DNA of 6,995 nucleotides from Rhizobiaceae bacterium (GTDB lineage: Bacteria; Pseudomonadota; Alphaproteobacteria; Rhizobiales; Rhizobiaceae). How positions within the stretch are numbered: the first letter of the stretch is position 1; each line of letters begins with the position of its first letter. The stretch covers positions 1 through 6,995 of the forward strand of contig JAGWJK010000219.1 of the NCBI GenBank assembly GCA_028865845.1, written 5' to 3'. Below the pieces are notes generated by a model that did no database searches, had not been told where the DNA came from, and saw only the letters and a program-made list of their open reading frames with translations. Made by a program: the position numbers and the translations under genes. This document shows positions 1 through 6,423 of the stretch, in pieces.

Positions 1-155
1 ACGACAAGTACCGCGCCATCCCGATCCTGGTTCTGACCACCGAAAGCGACGCTGAAAAGAAGAACCGCGCCCGCCAGGCCGGTGCGACAGGTTGGATCGT
101 GAAGCCCTTCGATCCCGCCAAGCTGATCGATGCCATCGAGCGTGTAACCGCTTAA
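1..155 (+). CDS. cheY1: Chemotaxis response regulator CheY1, 3' end only
   Basis: This is the last 50 codons of a CheY-type receiver domain, read in the frame starting at base 3 and ending at TAA 153-155; the 5' part lies outside the window. The translation shows the end of a receiver fold: strand beta-4 with the conserved Thr (PILVLTTES), then GATGWIVKPF with the invariant Lys before Pro, then a final helix ending IERVTA. The phospho-accepting Asp and the acidic pocket are outside the window. In S. meliloti the CheY upstream of cheA is a phosphate sink that drains phosphate from CheY2 back through CheA; the same role is inferred here from position. It lies 15 bases before cheA and is surely co-transcribed with it. 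Confidence 0.93.
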   Translation, partial: DKYRAIPILVLTTESDAEKKNRARQAGATGWIVKPFDPAKLIDAIERVTA

Positions 156-170
156 ACAGGATCTGTTCCT

Positions 171-2471
171 ATGGATATGAACGAAATCAAAGAGATTTTC
201 TTCCAGGAGTGCGAGGAGCAGCTCGCCGAACTGGAATCGGGTCTCCTGAAAATGAATGATGGCGACCGCGATCCGGAAACCGTCAACGCCGTCTTCCGTG
301 CCGTTCATTCCATCAAGGGCGGAGCAGGAGCCTTTGGTCTGGACGACCTGGTCTCTTTTGCCCACGTCTTCGAGACCACGCTCGATTGCGTAAGATCCAA
401 TAAGCTCGAGCCGACCCAGGACGTCCTGAAGGTCATGCTCAAGGCGGCCGACGTACTGGCCGACCTCACCAACGCCGCCCGCGATGGCGGCAGCGTCGAT
501 CAGGCCCGCAGCAAGGGCCTGGTTAAGGAACTGGAAGCGCTGGCCCATGGCGAACTGCCATCGGCTTCGGCCGTCGCAGAGGCGCCCAAGCCGAAAGCTG
601 CGGCACCGGCTCCAGCCAAGGCCGCACCAGCGCCTGTTCCCACGGACGATAGCGGTTTCCAGCCGATCCCCTTCAGCTTCGATGATGATTTTGGCGGTAG
701 CGAACTCCCTATCGCGATGCCGGAATACGAAATCAGCTTCAAGCCGCGATCCGATCTCTACGCCAAGGGCAACGACGCCACGCTGCTGCTGCGCGATCTC
801 TCGCGCGTCGGCGAGATGAGCATCCATTGCAACATGGATAGTCTGCCGGGCCTTGACCAGCTCGACCCCGAGGGCGCCTATTTCAAATGGACGATCTCCA
901 TCAAGACTGACAAGGGTGAAGACGCGGTCCGTACCGTTTTCGAATTCGCCGAGTGGGATTGCGAACTCGACATCCGGGCGATCGAAGACGCGGCGTCTGA
1001 AAGCTCCGACGAAGAGCTGCCGATGGTCCCCGTTCCGTTCGACCTTTCCATTCTCGACGGCGACGTTGCCGAGCCTGTTGTCGAAGTGGCCGAAGCATCG
1101 CCGAAGCATGAAGTCGCGGCCGCCGTTGCTGCCGCCGAAGTCGCAAGCAACGTCACCCAGCTTGCCTCGGCTGCCGCCCGCGTCGAAAAGAAGGAAGCTG
1201 CAGCCGCTGCCGCAGCAGCCGCTGCCGCCAACGCCGCCGCGCAGAACAATGCGGCTGCGAGCGCCGGTCAGACGATCCGCGTCGATCTCGACCGCGTCGA
1301 CCGTCTGATCAACCTCGTCGGCGAATTGGTCATCAACCAGGCGATGCTCTCGCAGAGCGTCATCGAAAACGACAATAACGGCGCCTCGTCGATCAATATG
1401 GGCCTCGAAGAGCTGCAGCAGCTCACCCGCGAGATCCAGGACAGCGTCATGGCCATCCGCGCGCAGCCGGTGAAGCCCGTCTTCCAGCGCATGTCGCGTA
1501 TCGTCCGCGAAATCGCAGACATGACCGGCAAGTCGATCCGTTTGGTTACCGAAGGTGAAAACACCGAAGTCGACAAGACGGTCATCGACAAGCTCGCCGA
1601 GCCGCTGACCCACATGATCCGTAACGCCGTCGACCACGGCGTCGAAACCCCGGAAAAGCGCACCGCGCTCGGCAAGAACCCCGAAGGTACGGTCCGCCTG
1701 ACGGCGAAACACCGCTCCGGCCGCATCCTGATCGAACTCGCCGACGATGGCGCGGGCATCAATCGCGAAAAGGTCCGCCAGAAGGCGATCGACAACGACC
1801 TGATCCCAGCCGATGCCAATCTTTCGGACGAGGAAATCGACAACCTGATCTTCCTGCCGGGCTTCTCGACGGCCGACAAGATCTCCGACATCTCCGGCCG
1901 CGGCGTCGGCATGGACGTTGTCAAGCGCTCGATCCAGGCCCTCGGCGGTCGCATCAACATCAGCTCCAAGCCGGGGCAGGGTTCTGTCTTTACGATGAGC
2001 CTGCCGCTGACGCTCGCCGTCCTCGACGGCATGGTGGTGACGGTTGCCGGCCAGACCTTGGTCGTGCCGCTGACGGCCATCGTCGAAACCTTGCAGCCGG
2101 AAGCCGCCGCGATCCATTCCTTCGGCGCCAACCATCGCCTGATCTCGATCCGCAACAGCTTCTGCCCGCTGGTCGATGTCGGCCGCATCCTGAACTTCCG
2201 TGCCATCCAGGCCAACCCGGTCGACGGCGTTGCGCTGCTGGTGGAATCGGAAGGCGGCGGCCAGCGCGCCCTGATGGTCGACGCCATCCAGGGTCAGCGT
2301 CAGGTGGTCATCAAGAGCCTCGAAGCGAACTACACGCATGTGCCCGGTATCGCAGCCGCCACCATTCTCGGCGACGGTCGCGTGGCCCTCATTCTCGATG
2401 TCGATGCAGTGGTCGCCGCGTCCCGCGGTCAGCCGCTGAAGCCTGAAATGTCCTACGCAGCAGTGGGTTGA
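171..2471 (+). CDS. cheA: Chemotaxis histidine kinase CheA
   Basis: Cytoplasmic histidine kinase of the chemoreceptor array; it autophosphorylates and phosphorylates CheY1, CheY2 and CheB. The 766-residue product has all five CheA regions. P1 (about 1-110) carries phospho-His46 in AVHSIKGG. An Ala/Pro/Lys linker spans about 138-158. A P2-like response-regulator docking region covers about 186-272. A second linker (about 275-366) ends in 11 consecutive alanines (343-353). P3 dimerisation starts near 367 ([12 protein letters not shown]). The P4 ATPase has an N box with N485 and H489, a G1 box DDGAG 525-529, and a G2 box GRGVG 576-580. P5, the CheW-like domain, runs from about 615 to the end. 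It is longer than E. coli CheA (654 residues), mostly because of the linkers. The ATG at 171 is chosen because CAGGA (157-161) sits 9 bases upstream; a second ATG at 177 is less well spaced. No catalytic residue is missing. Confidence 0.98.
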   Translation: MDMNEIKEIFFQECEEQLAELESGLLKMNDGDRDPETVNAVFRAVHSIKGGAGAFGLDDLVSFAHVFETTLDCVRSNKLEPTQDVLKVMLKAADVLADLTNAARDGGSVDQARSKGLVKELEALAHGELPSASAVAEAPKPKAAAPAPAKAAPAPVPTDDSGFQPIPFSFDDDFGGSELPIAMPEYEISFKPRSDLYAKGNDATLLLRDLSRVGEMSIHCNMDSLPGLDQLDPEGAYFKWTISIKTDKGEDAVRTVFEFAEWDCELDIRAIEDAASESSDEELPMVPVPFDLSILDGDVAEPVVEVAEASPKHEVAAAVAAAEVASNVTQLASAAARVEKKEAAAAAAAAAAANAAAQNNAAASAGQTIRVDLDRVDRLINLVGELVINQAMLSQSVIENDNNGASSINMGLEELQQLTREIQDSVMAIRAQPVKPVFQRMSRIVREIADMTGKSIRLVTEGENTEVDKTVIDKLAEPLTHMIRNAVDHGVETPEKRTALGKNPEGTVRLTAKHRSGRILIELADDGAGINREKVRQKAIDNDLIPADANLSDEEIDNLIFLPGFSTADKISDISGRGVGMDVVKRSIQALGGRINISSKPGQGSVFTMSLPLTLAVLDGMVVTVAGQTLVVPLTAIVETLQPEAAAIHSFGANHRLISIRNSFCPLVDVGRILNFRAIQANPVDGVALLVESEGGGQRALMVDAIQGQRQVVIKSLEANYTHVPGIAAATILGDGRVALILDVDAVVAASRGQPLKPEMSYAAVG

Positions 2472-2475
2472 GCCT

Positions 2476-2943
2476 ATGTCCTACGCCGTGAAAAATCTTG
2501 CCCAGGGTGCCCGTGAGCTGATCGCCTTCCGCATCGGCGATCAGGAGTTCTGCGTCGACGTCATGTCGATCCGCGAAATCCGTGGCTGGACACCGGCAAC
2601 GGCGATGCCGCATGCACCCCCGCATGTGCTCGGCGTCATCAACCTGCGCGGCGCGGTCCTGCCCATCGTCGATCTCGCCGCAAGGCTCGGCATGAAACGT
2701 GCCGAGCCGACGGCGAGGCACGTCATCATCGTTGCGCAGGTCAAGCGCAAGGTCGTCGGTCTCCTGGTCGACGCGGTGTCGGACATACTCACCGTTACAG
2801 ACGATAATATCCAGCCGACGCCGGAAATCACATCCGATCAGGAGCGGCAGTTTGCCCGCGGCATCCTTGCGATCGACCGCCGCATGATCTGCCTGATCGA
2901 ACTTGAAGCCATATTCCCCGATACCGAAAGCGAAGCTGCATGA
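2476..2943 (+). CDS. cheW: Chemotaxis coupling protein CheW
   Basis: Adaptor that joins receptor tips to the P5 domain of CheA in the signalling array. It is a single CheW domain of 155 residues, close to the usual size. Visible family features are [15 protein letters not shown] (15-29), VxxIREIRG (about 29-37), GVINLRG (53-59) with the Arg typical of CheW, LPIVDL (62-67), [12 protein letters not shown] (94-105) and a closing strand [11 protein letters not shown]. It starts 4 bases after the cheA stop and its stop overlaps the cheR start (ATGA, 2940-2943). No good Shine-Dalgarno sequence precedes ATG 2476 (only GGTTGAG-like bases), so translation probably depends on coupling to cheA. Its first residues MSYA repeat the end of CheA (MSYAAVG). 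Confidence 0.97.
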   Translation: MSYAVKNLAQGARELIAFRIGDQEFCVDVMSIREIRGWTPATAMPHAPPHVLGVINLRGAVLPIVDLAARLGMKRAEPTARHVIIVAQVKRKVVGLLVDAVSDILTVTDDNIQPTPEITSDQERQFARGILAIDRRMICLIELEAIFPDTESEAA

Positions 2944-3848
2944 GTGTGATCGGAGCGACAGAGCTCAGGCAATCCCCGGACGAAGTGCTCGCGAACGGAG
3001 AATATCCGTTGACGCGACGCGATCTGACGGAAATCGCCGCCATGATCTATTCGGATGCAGGGATAGCCCTCAACGAGAGCAAGGCTTCGTTGGTCTATTC
3101 CCGCCTCTCGAAGCATATTCGCGCGCTCGGGCTCAGGGGGTTTCGCGAGTACTGTTCGCTCGTGTCGTCGCCCGCAGGCGCTGCAGCGCGGCGTGAAATG
3201 CTGTCGCACCTGACGACGAATTTCACCCGCTTCTTCCGCGAAAACCATCACTTCGACCATCTTCGCGACGAGGTTCTGCCCGGACTGGTGACGCGTGCCA
3301 AGAACGGCGGTCGTGTGCGCATCTGGTCGGCTGCCTGCTCCGACGGACAGGAGCCCTATTCGATCGCTCTGACGGTCCTTTCGGTGCTGCCGAATGCGGC
3401 GGATCTCGATTTCAGGATCCTGGCGACGGATATCGACCCGAAAATCCTCAGCCTTGCCCGCGCCGGCGCTTATGACGAGGCATCGCTCGAAACCGTGACG
3501 CCTGCCATGCGCAAGCAATGGTTCCACGAGGTCGAGATCCAGGGACGCCGCAAGTTCCAGGTCGACGACCGCGTCAAGCGGCTGATCACTTTCAACGAGC
3601 TGAACCTGATGGCTCAATGGCCGTTCAAGGGGACGTTCGATGTCATCTTCTGCCGCAACGTCGTCATCTATTTCGACGAGCCGACGCAGATGAAGATCTG
3701 GACGCGTTTCGCCGGCTTGCTGCCGGAGAACGGTCATCTCTATATCGGCCATTCGGAACGCGTCTCCGGCGACGCCAAGCATGTCTTCGACAATATCGGC
3801 ATCACTACCTACCGCCATCTTGGCAAAGCTGCGGGGAAAAAAGCATGA
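2940..3848 (+). CDS. cheR: Chemoreceptor methyltransferase CheR
   Basis: S-adenosylmethionine-dependent methyltransferase that esterifies receptor glutamates and drives adaptation with CheB. The 302 residues match the family length. The N-terminal helical domain (about 20-95) ends in [11 protein letters not shown] (92-102), the conserved substrate-side motif. The Rossmann-like SAM domain shows [15 protein letters not shown] (129-143), ATDID (162-166), NxLNLM (219-224), [14 protein letters not shown] (233-246) and the terminal IGHSE (269-273). The SDGQEP form replaces the enteric STGEEP form. The ATG overlaps the cheW stop by 4 bases and the stop overlaps the cheB start by 4 bases, so expression should be coupled. 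In S. meliloti CheR binds CheT, whose homologue lies four genes downstream. Confidence 0.98.
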   Translation: MSVIGATELRQSPDEVLANGEYPLTRRDLTEIAAMIYSDAGIALNESKASLVYSRLSKHIRALGLRGFREYCSLVSSPAGAAARREMLSHLTTNFTRFFRENHHFDHLRDEVLPGLVTRAKNGGRVRIWSAACSDGQEPYSIALTVLSVLPNAADLDFRILATDIDPKILSLARAGAYDEASLETVTPAMRKQWFHEVEIQGRRKFQVDDRVKRLITFNELNLMAQWPFKGTFDVIFCRNVVIYFDEPTQMKIWTRFAGLLPENGHLYIGHSERVSGDAKHVFDNIGITTYRHLGKAAGKKA

Positions 3849-4888
3849 GCGCACAAGCCCGCGTCCTCGTTGTCGATGACTCGCCGACCATGCGCGGACT
3901 GATCACCGCCGTGCTGCGCTCGGATCCGGAAGTCGACGTCATCGGCCAGGCCGGCGATGCCATGGAAGCTCGTGCGGCGATCAAGGCGCTCAATCCGGAT
4001 GTCCTGACACTCGACATCGAGATGCCGAACATGAACGGCCTCGATTTCCTCGAGAAGATCATGACGCTCCGCCCGATGCCCGTCATCATGGTTTCGACCA
4101 TGACGCATCGCGGCGCCGAGGCGACGCTGGCGGCATTGGAAATCGGCGCTTTCGATTGCGTCGGCAAGCCCGCGCCCGGCGAACCGCGTCCGTTCGGCGA
4201 TCTCGCCGAAAAGGTGAAGGCTGCCGCCCGTTCGCAGCGGCAGTTCCTGAAGCCCGCCGCCACCCACGTCGCACCGCCCGCCGTCGCCGATTTCCGTGTC
4301 GGCCGCAAGATCGTCGCCATCGGCTCGTCCACCGGCGGCGTCGAGGCGCTGATCGCGGTGCTGCAGAAATTCCCGGCCAATTGCCCGCCGACAGTCATTA
4401 CCCAGCACATGCCGCCGAGCTTCACCAAGAGCTTCGCCGAGCGTCTCAACCGCCTCTGTGCTCCCGTGGTGCAGGAAGCGACCGATGGCGCCCGCCTCGA
4501 GATCGGCAAGATCTATCTGGCGCCCGGTGGCGACCGGCACATGCAGATCGCCAACGTTTCGGCGCCGCAGTGCCGCCTGATCGAGCGCGATCCGGTGAAC
4601 GGCCATCGTCCTTCGGTCGATGTGCTCTTTGATTCCGTAGCCGAACTCGCCGGACGCAATGCGGTCGGCGTGATCCTGACCGGTATGGGCCGTGACGGCG
4701 CCGCCGGTCTTCTCAAGATGCGTCATGCCGGCGCGCGAACGATCGGCCAGAACGAAAAGACGTGCGTGGTCTACGGAATGCCGAGGGTCGCCTACGAACT
4801 CGGCGCAGTCGAGCAGCAGTTTCCTCTGAACGCCATCGGCGATGAAATATTGAAAGTAACAGCCGCCCGAAAGGAAGGGAGCGAATAA
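3845..4888 (+). CDS. cheB: Chemotaxis methylesterase/deamidase CheB
   Basis: Response-regulator enzyme that removes methyl groups from receptors and deamidates glutamines after phosphorylation by CheA. The 347-residue product has a receiver domain (about 5-120) with acidic pair D11/D12, phospho-Asp D57 (LTLDIEMP), Thr85 region (VSTMT) and K109 ([14 protein letters not shown]). A short linker (about 125-150) follows, then the esterase domain with Ser162 in AIGSSTGG, His188 in TQHMPPSFT and Asp284 in GMGRDGAAG. These align with the E. coli triad S164-H190-D286 at a constant offset of two. The frame stays open upstream to 3518, but that extension lies within cheR and has no receiver sequence. 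ATG 3845 gives the normal N-terminus, has GGGGA (3833-3837) at good spacing, and overlaps the cheR stop as ATGA. Confidence 0.98.
   Translation: MSAQARVLVVDDSPTMRGLITAVLRSDPEVDVIGQAGDAMEARAAIKALNPDVLTLDIEMPNMNGLDFLEKIMTLRPMPVIMVSTMTHRGAEATLAALEIGAFDCVGKPAPGEPRPFGDLAEKVKAAARSQRQFLKPAATHVAPPAVADFRVGRKIVAIGSSTGGVEALIAVLQKFPANCPPTVITQHMPPSFTKSFAERLNRLCAPVVQEATDGARLEIGKIYLAPGGDRHMQIANVSAPQCRLIERDPVNGHRPSVDVLFDSVAELAGRNAVGVILTGMGRDGAAGLLKMRHAGARTIGQNEKTCVVYGMPRVAYELGAVEQQFPLNAIGDEILKVTAARKEGSE
4872..4881 (+). promoter_or_regulatory. Strong ribosome binding site of cheY2
   Basis: AGGAAGGGAG is the best Shine-Dalgarno match at any gene start in the window; its GGGAG ends 6 bases before ATG 4888. It lies inside the last codons of cheB and fixes the cheY2 start. 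Neighbouring genes have weak or no such site, so cheY2 is probably translated at a higher rate than the rest of the operon, as would suit a diffusible motor regulator. Confidence 0.75.
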
Positions 4889-5277
4889 TGTCTCTAGCGG
4901 AGAAAATCAAAGTTCTGATCGTGGACGATCAGGTGACCAGCCGTCTCTTGTTGAGCGATGCGCTGACACAACTGGGCTTCAAGCAGATCACTGCTGCCGG
5001 CGACGGCGAGCAGGGCATGAAGATCATGGAACAGCAGCCCCATCATCTGGTGATCTCCGATTTCAACATGCCAAAGATGGACGGCATCGGCCTTCTGCAG
5101 GCCGTGCGTACCAACCCGACGACCAAGAAAGCGGCCTTCATCATTCTGACGGCGCAGGGCGATCGTGCTCTCGTGCAGAAGGCCGCCCAGCTCGGTGCCA
5201 ACAACGTTCTTGCCAAGCCCTTCACCATTGAAAAGATGAAAGCGGCAATCGAGGCCGTGTTCGGAGCATTGAAATGA
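4888..5277 (+). CDS. cheY2: Chemotaxis response regulator CheY2 (motor-acting)
   Basis: Stand-alone receiver domain of 129 residues. Residues D13/D14 form the metal-binding pair, D58 in [12 protein letters not shown] is the phosphorylation site, T88 in IILTAQ and K110 in LAKPFT complete the active site. There is no output domain. It strongly resembles S. meliloti CheY2 (129 residues, D58), which binds the flagellar motor when phosphorylated and slows rotation; the same role is inferred here from similarity and from its place between cheB and cheD. The ATG shares one base with the cheB stop (TAATG) and has a strong ribosome binding site. The stop overlaps the cheD start (ATGA). CheT of S. meliloti was reported not to act on CheY2-P, so its decay there is thought to go through CheA and CheY1. 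Confidence 0.97.
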   Translation: MSLAEKIKVLIVDDQVTSRLLLSDALTQLGFKQITAAGDGEQGMKIMEQQPHHLVISDFNMPKMDGIGLLQAVRTNPTTKKAAFIILTAQGDRALVQKAAQLGANNVLAKPFTIEKMKAAIEAVFGALK

Positions 5278-5828
5278 CCGTCGAGAGTGCTGCCCGCCGA
5301 GTGCACATCATTCAGGGCGAGTACAAGGTCATCAGCGACCCGGATGTGGTGCTGTCGACCATTCTCGGCTCGTGCGTGGCTGCATGCCTGCGTGATCCTG
5401 TCGCCGGTGTCGGCGGCATGAACCATTTCCTGCTGCCGGGCACGTCGGCATCGCCGATGACCGGCGGTGACGCGACGCGCTACGGCGTGCATCTGATGGA
5501 GCTTCTGATCAACGGCCTCCTGAAGAAGGGTGCGCGTCGCGATCGGCTGGAGGCGAAGATTTTCGGCGGTGCCAAGACGATCGCCACTTTCTCCAACGTC
5601 GGCGAACAGAATGCGGCTTTCGCCGTGCAGTTTCTGCGCGACGAAGGCATTCCGGTCGTCGGCTCCAGCACCGGCGGCGAGCACGGACGCAAGATCGAAT
5701 ATTGGCCGATCTCCGGTCGCGCCCGGCAATACCCGCTGACCGGCGCCGAAACGCAGAAGACCGTGGCTCTGGAACAGCGCCCCGTTGCAGCCCCGAAGCC
5801 CGCCGACAACACGATCGAATTCTTCTGA
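5274..5828 (+). CDS. cheD: Chemoreceptor glutamine deamidase CheD
   Basis: CheD deamidates specific receptor glutamines to glutamates and so tunes receptor activity. The 184 residues show the family core: ILGSCVAAC with nucleophile Cys34, [10 protein letters not shown] with His51, then DATRYG and the helix [15 protein letters not shown], and later KIFGGAKT and [13 protein letters not shown]. The last about 40 residues are a low-complexity tail ending NTIEFF, longer than the compact CheD of Thermotoga (157 residues). ATG 5274 overlaps the cheY2 stop and has GGAG (5263-5266) 7 bases upstream. In Bacillus and Thermotoga CheD works with the phosphatase CheC; no cheC occurs here, and the next gene instead encodes a candidate phosphatase, CheT. 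Confidence 0.97.
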   Translation: MTVESAARRVHIIQGEYKVISDPDVVLSTILGSCVAACLRDPVAGVGGMNHFLLPGTSASPMTGGDATRYGVHLMELLINGLLKKGARRDRLEAKIFGGAKTIATFSNVGEQNAAFAVQFLRDEGIPVVGSSTGGEHGRKIEYWPISGRARQYPLTGAETQKTVALEQRPVAAPKPADNTIEFF

Positions 5829-5833
5829 TGAGC

Positions 5834-5838
5834 GAGGA
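5834..5838 (+). promoter_or_regulatory. Ribosome binding site deciding the cheT start
   Basis: GAGGA ends 7 bases before ATG 5846. The alternative in-frame ATG at 5828 shares a base with the cheD stop (TGATG) but has no Shine-Dalgarno-like bases upstream. The site therefore favours 5846, although termination-reinitiation from cheD could use 5828. Confidence 0.55.
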
Positions 5839-5845
5839 CTATCTG

Positions 5846-6235
5846 ATGAATACCATCCCGCGGGCCGAACCATCCGCTATCCCGGAGGCGCTCCCCGCTA
5901 TCCTTTTGCGCATCGTCCAGGAGCTGCATGACGTGGCCTACCTGATCGAGCGCATCGAACCGCAGCTGCTTGACCTCAGCGGCCTCAACGTGCTCGACCA
6001 CCCGGATTCCATGAAGGTAATGCAGGGTATCGATCTGGCCGTCCAGAAGACACGCGGCATCGCCGACTTCATCGACACCATCACCAGCGGCATGCCCGAT
6101 GGCTGGATGGTTGATGTCGCGACGGCGCTGAGCCTGGTCAAGCTTGCCGAAATGCAGAAGGCTCTCGCCGGCGGTATCAGTGGCGGATATTCCCAGCCGC
6201 TCGCTAAGGCTGCCGGTGATTTTGATTTCTTTTGA
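5846..6235 (+). CDS. cheT: Chemotaxis protein CheT (CheZ-like DxxxQ protein)
   Basis: Small, mostly helical, acidic protein of 129 residues (135 if started at 5828), the last gene of the che operon. Helices are predicted at about 13-45 (LPAILLRIVQELHDVAYLIERIEPQLL), 52-80 and 88-108. The second helix holds D63-L-A-V-Q67, a DxxxQ motif like the catalytic Asp/Gln of the CheY phosphatase CheZ. The rest does not resemble CheZ, and the protein is shorter than CheZ (214 residues). It ends GDFDFF. Place, size and motif match CheT of S. meliloti, reported to double the decay of CheY1-P, to leave CheY2-P unaffected and to bind CheR. Orthology is inferred by eye. ATG 5846 is chosen for its ribosome binding site GAGGA. 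Confidence 0.85.
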   Translation: MNTIPRAEPSAIPEALPAILLRIVQELHDVAYLIERIEPQLLDLSGLNVLDHPDSMKVMQGIDLAVQKTRGIADFIDTITSGMPDGWMVDVATALSLVKLAEMQKALAGGISGGYSQPLAKAAGDFDFF

Positions 6236-6255
6236 TTGATTTCTATTTTTCTTGA

Positions 6256-6290
6256 CGCCTCCGGCGCATGATGGCCGGCGAAATTTTCCT
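6256..6290 (+). terminator. Possible weak terminator hairpin after cheT
   Basis: CCGGC (6261-6265) can pair with GCCGG (6274-6278) around an 8-base loop; an alternative pairing is CGCC-bulge-GGC with GCC-GGCG (6256-6280). AAATTTTCCT follows instead of a clean T run, so the evidence for intrinsic termination is weak. It begins 20 bases after the cheT stop, where the end of the che transcript would be expected. Read-through into fliF is equally possible. Confidence 0.25.
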
Positions 6291-6339
6291 CAATTTCCCC
6301 TCAGCTGACCTCCCGACTTTTCTCTCTCGCTTGCCCTGA

Positions 6340-6361
6340 CGAAACGCTCGCACAAGTTTCG
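6340..6361. repeat. Inverted repeat in the cheT-fliF gap
   Basis: CGAAAC (6340-6345) and GTTTCG (6356-6361) are perfect 6-base inverted arms separated by 10 bases. The centre CTCGCAC (6347-6353) is itself the reverse complement of GTGCGAG at 6411-6417, just before fliF. The arms could be an operator half-site pair or a leader hairpin, or chance. No T run follows that would make it a convincing terminator. Confidence 0.35.
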
Positions 6362-6423
6362 GTTTCTATCTTCGCTGCAGGGCACAAAGCCATCAGGACT
6401 TTGACGAATCGTGCGAGAACAGA

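Larger units (their letters stand above)
6236..6423 (+). promoter_or_regulatory. Non-coding gap upstream of fliF, presumed promoter/leader region
   Basis: This 188-base stretch is the only sizeable non-coding segment in the window. It is visibly richer in A/T, with T-rich runs at 6240-6252 and 6282-6300 and pyrimidine-rich sequence around 6310-6335. I see no open frame with coding character. TTGACG occurs at 6252 and 6401, but neither has a convincing -10 box 16-18 bases downstream, so no sigma-70 promoter is called. In rhizobia, flagellar structural genes are under the VisNR/Rem cascade, and a fliF promoter here is inferred from the gap alone. Confidence 0.4.

Noticed and set aside
1197..1263. 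GCN repeat as a possible microsatellite or inserted element
   Set aside because: The alanine codons are mixed, without a repeating unit, and the reading frame of cheA continues normally on both sides.
853..1308. Plus-strand open frame of 151 codons inside cheA
   Set aside because: Ser/Pro/Arg-rich out-of-frame reading of the CheA P2 and linker region.
1268..2287. Long minus-strand open frame (339 codons) opposite cheA
   Set aside because: It lies entirely opposite the conserved kinase domains; its product is rich in Arg/Ser/Thr with no recognisable domain, as expected from antisense of GC-rich coding DNA.
3518..3844. N-terminal extension or fusion of CheB by 109 residues
   Set aside because: The open frame reaches upstream only because the third frame of cheR happens to lack stops; the sequence has no fold signature and CheB starts normally at 3845.
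2838..3854. Minus-strand open frame (338 codons) opposite cheR
   Set aside because: It mirrors cheR almost exactly, has no family signature, and cheR has all its catalytic motifs.
3809..4726. Minus-strand open frames (305 and 234 codons) opposite cheB
   Set aside because: Low-complexity His/Arg/Gly-rich translations overlapping each other and a clear CheB; shadows of codon bias.
5043..5873. Minus-strand open frame (276 codons) opposite cheY2/cheD
   Set aside because: It spans two well-supported genes and shows no domain or start signal.
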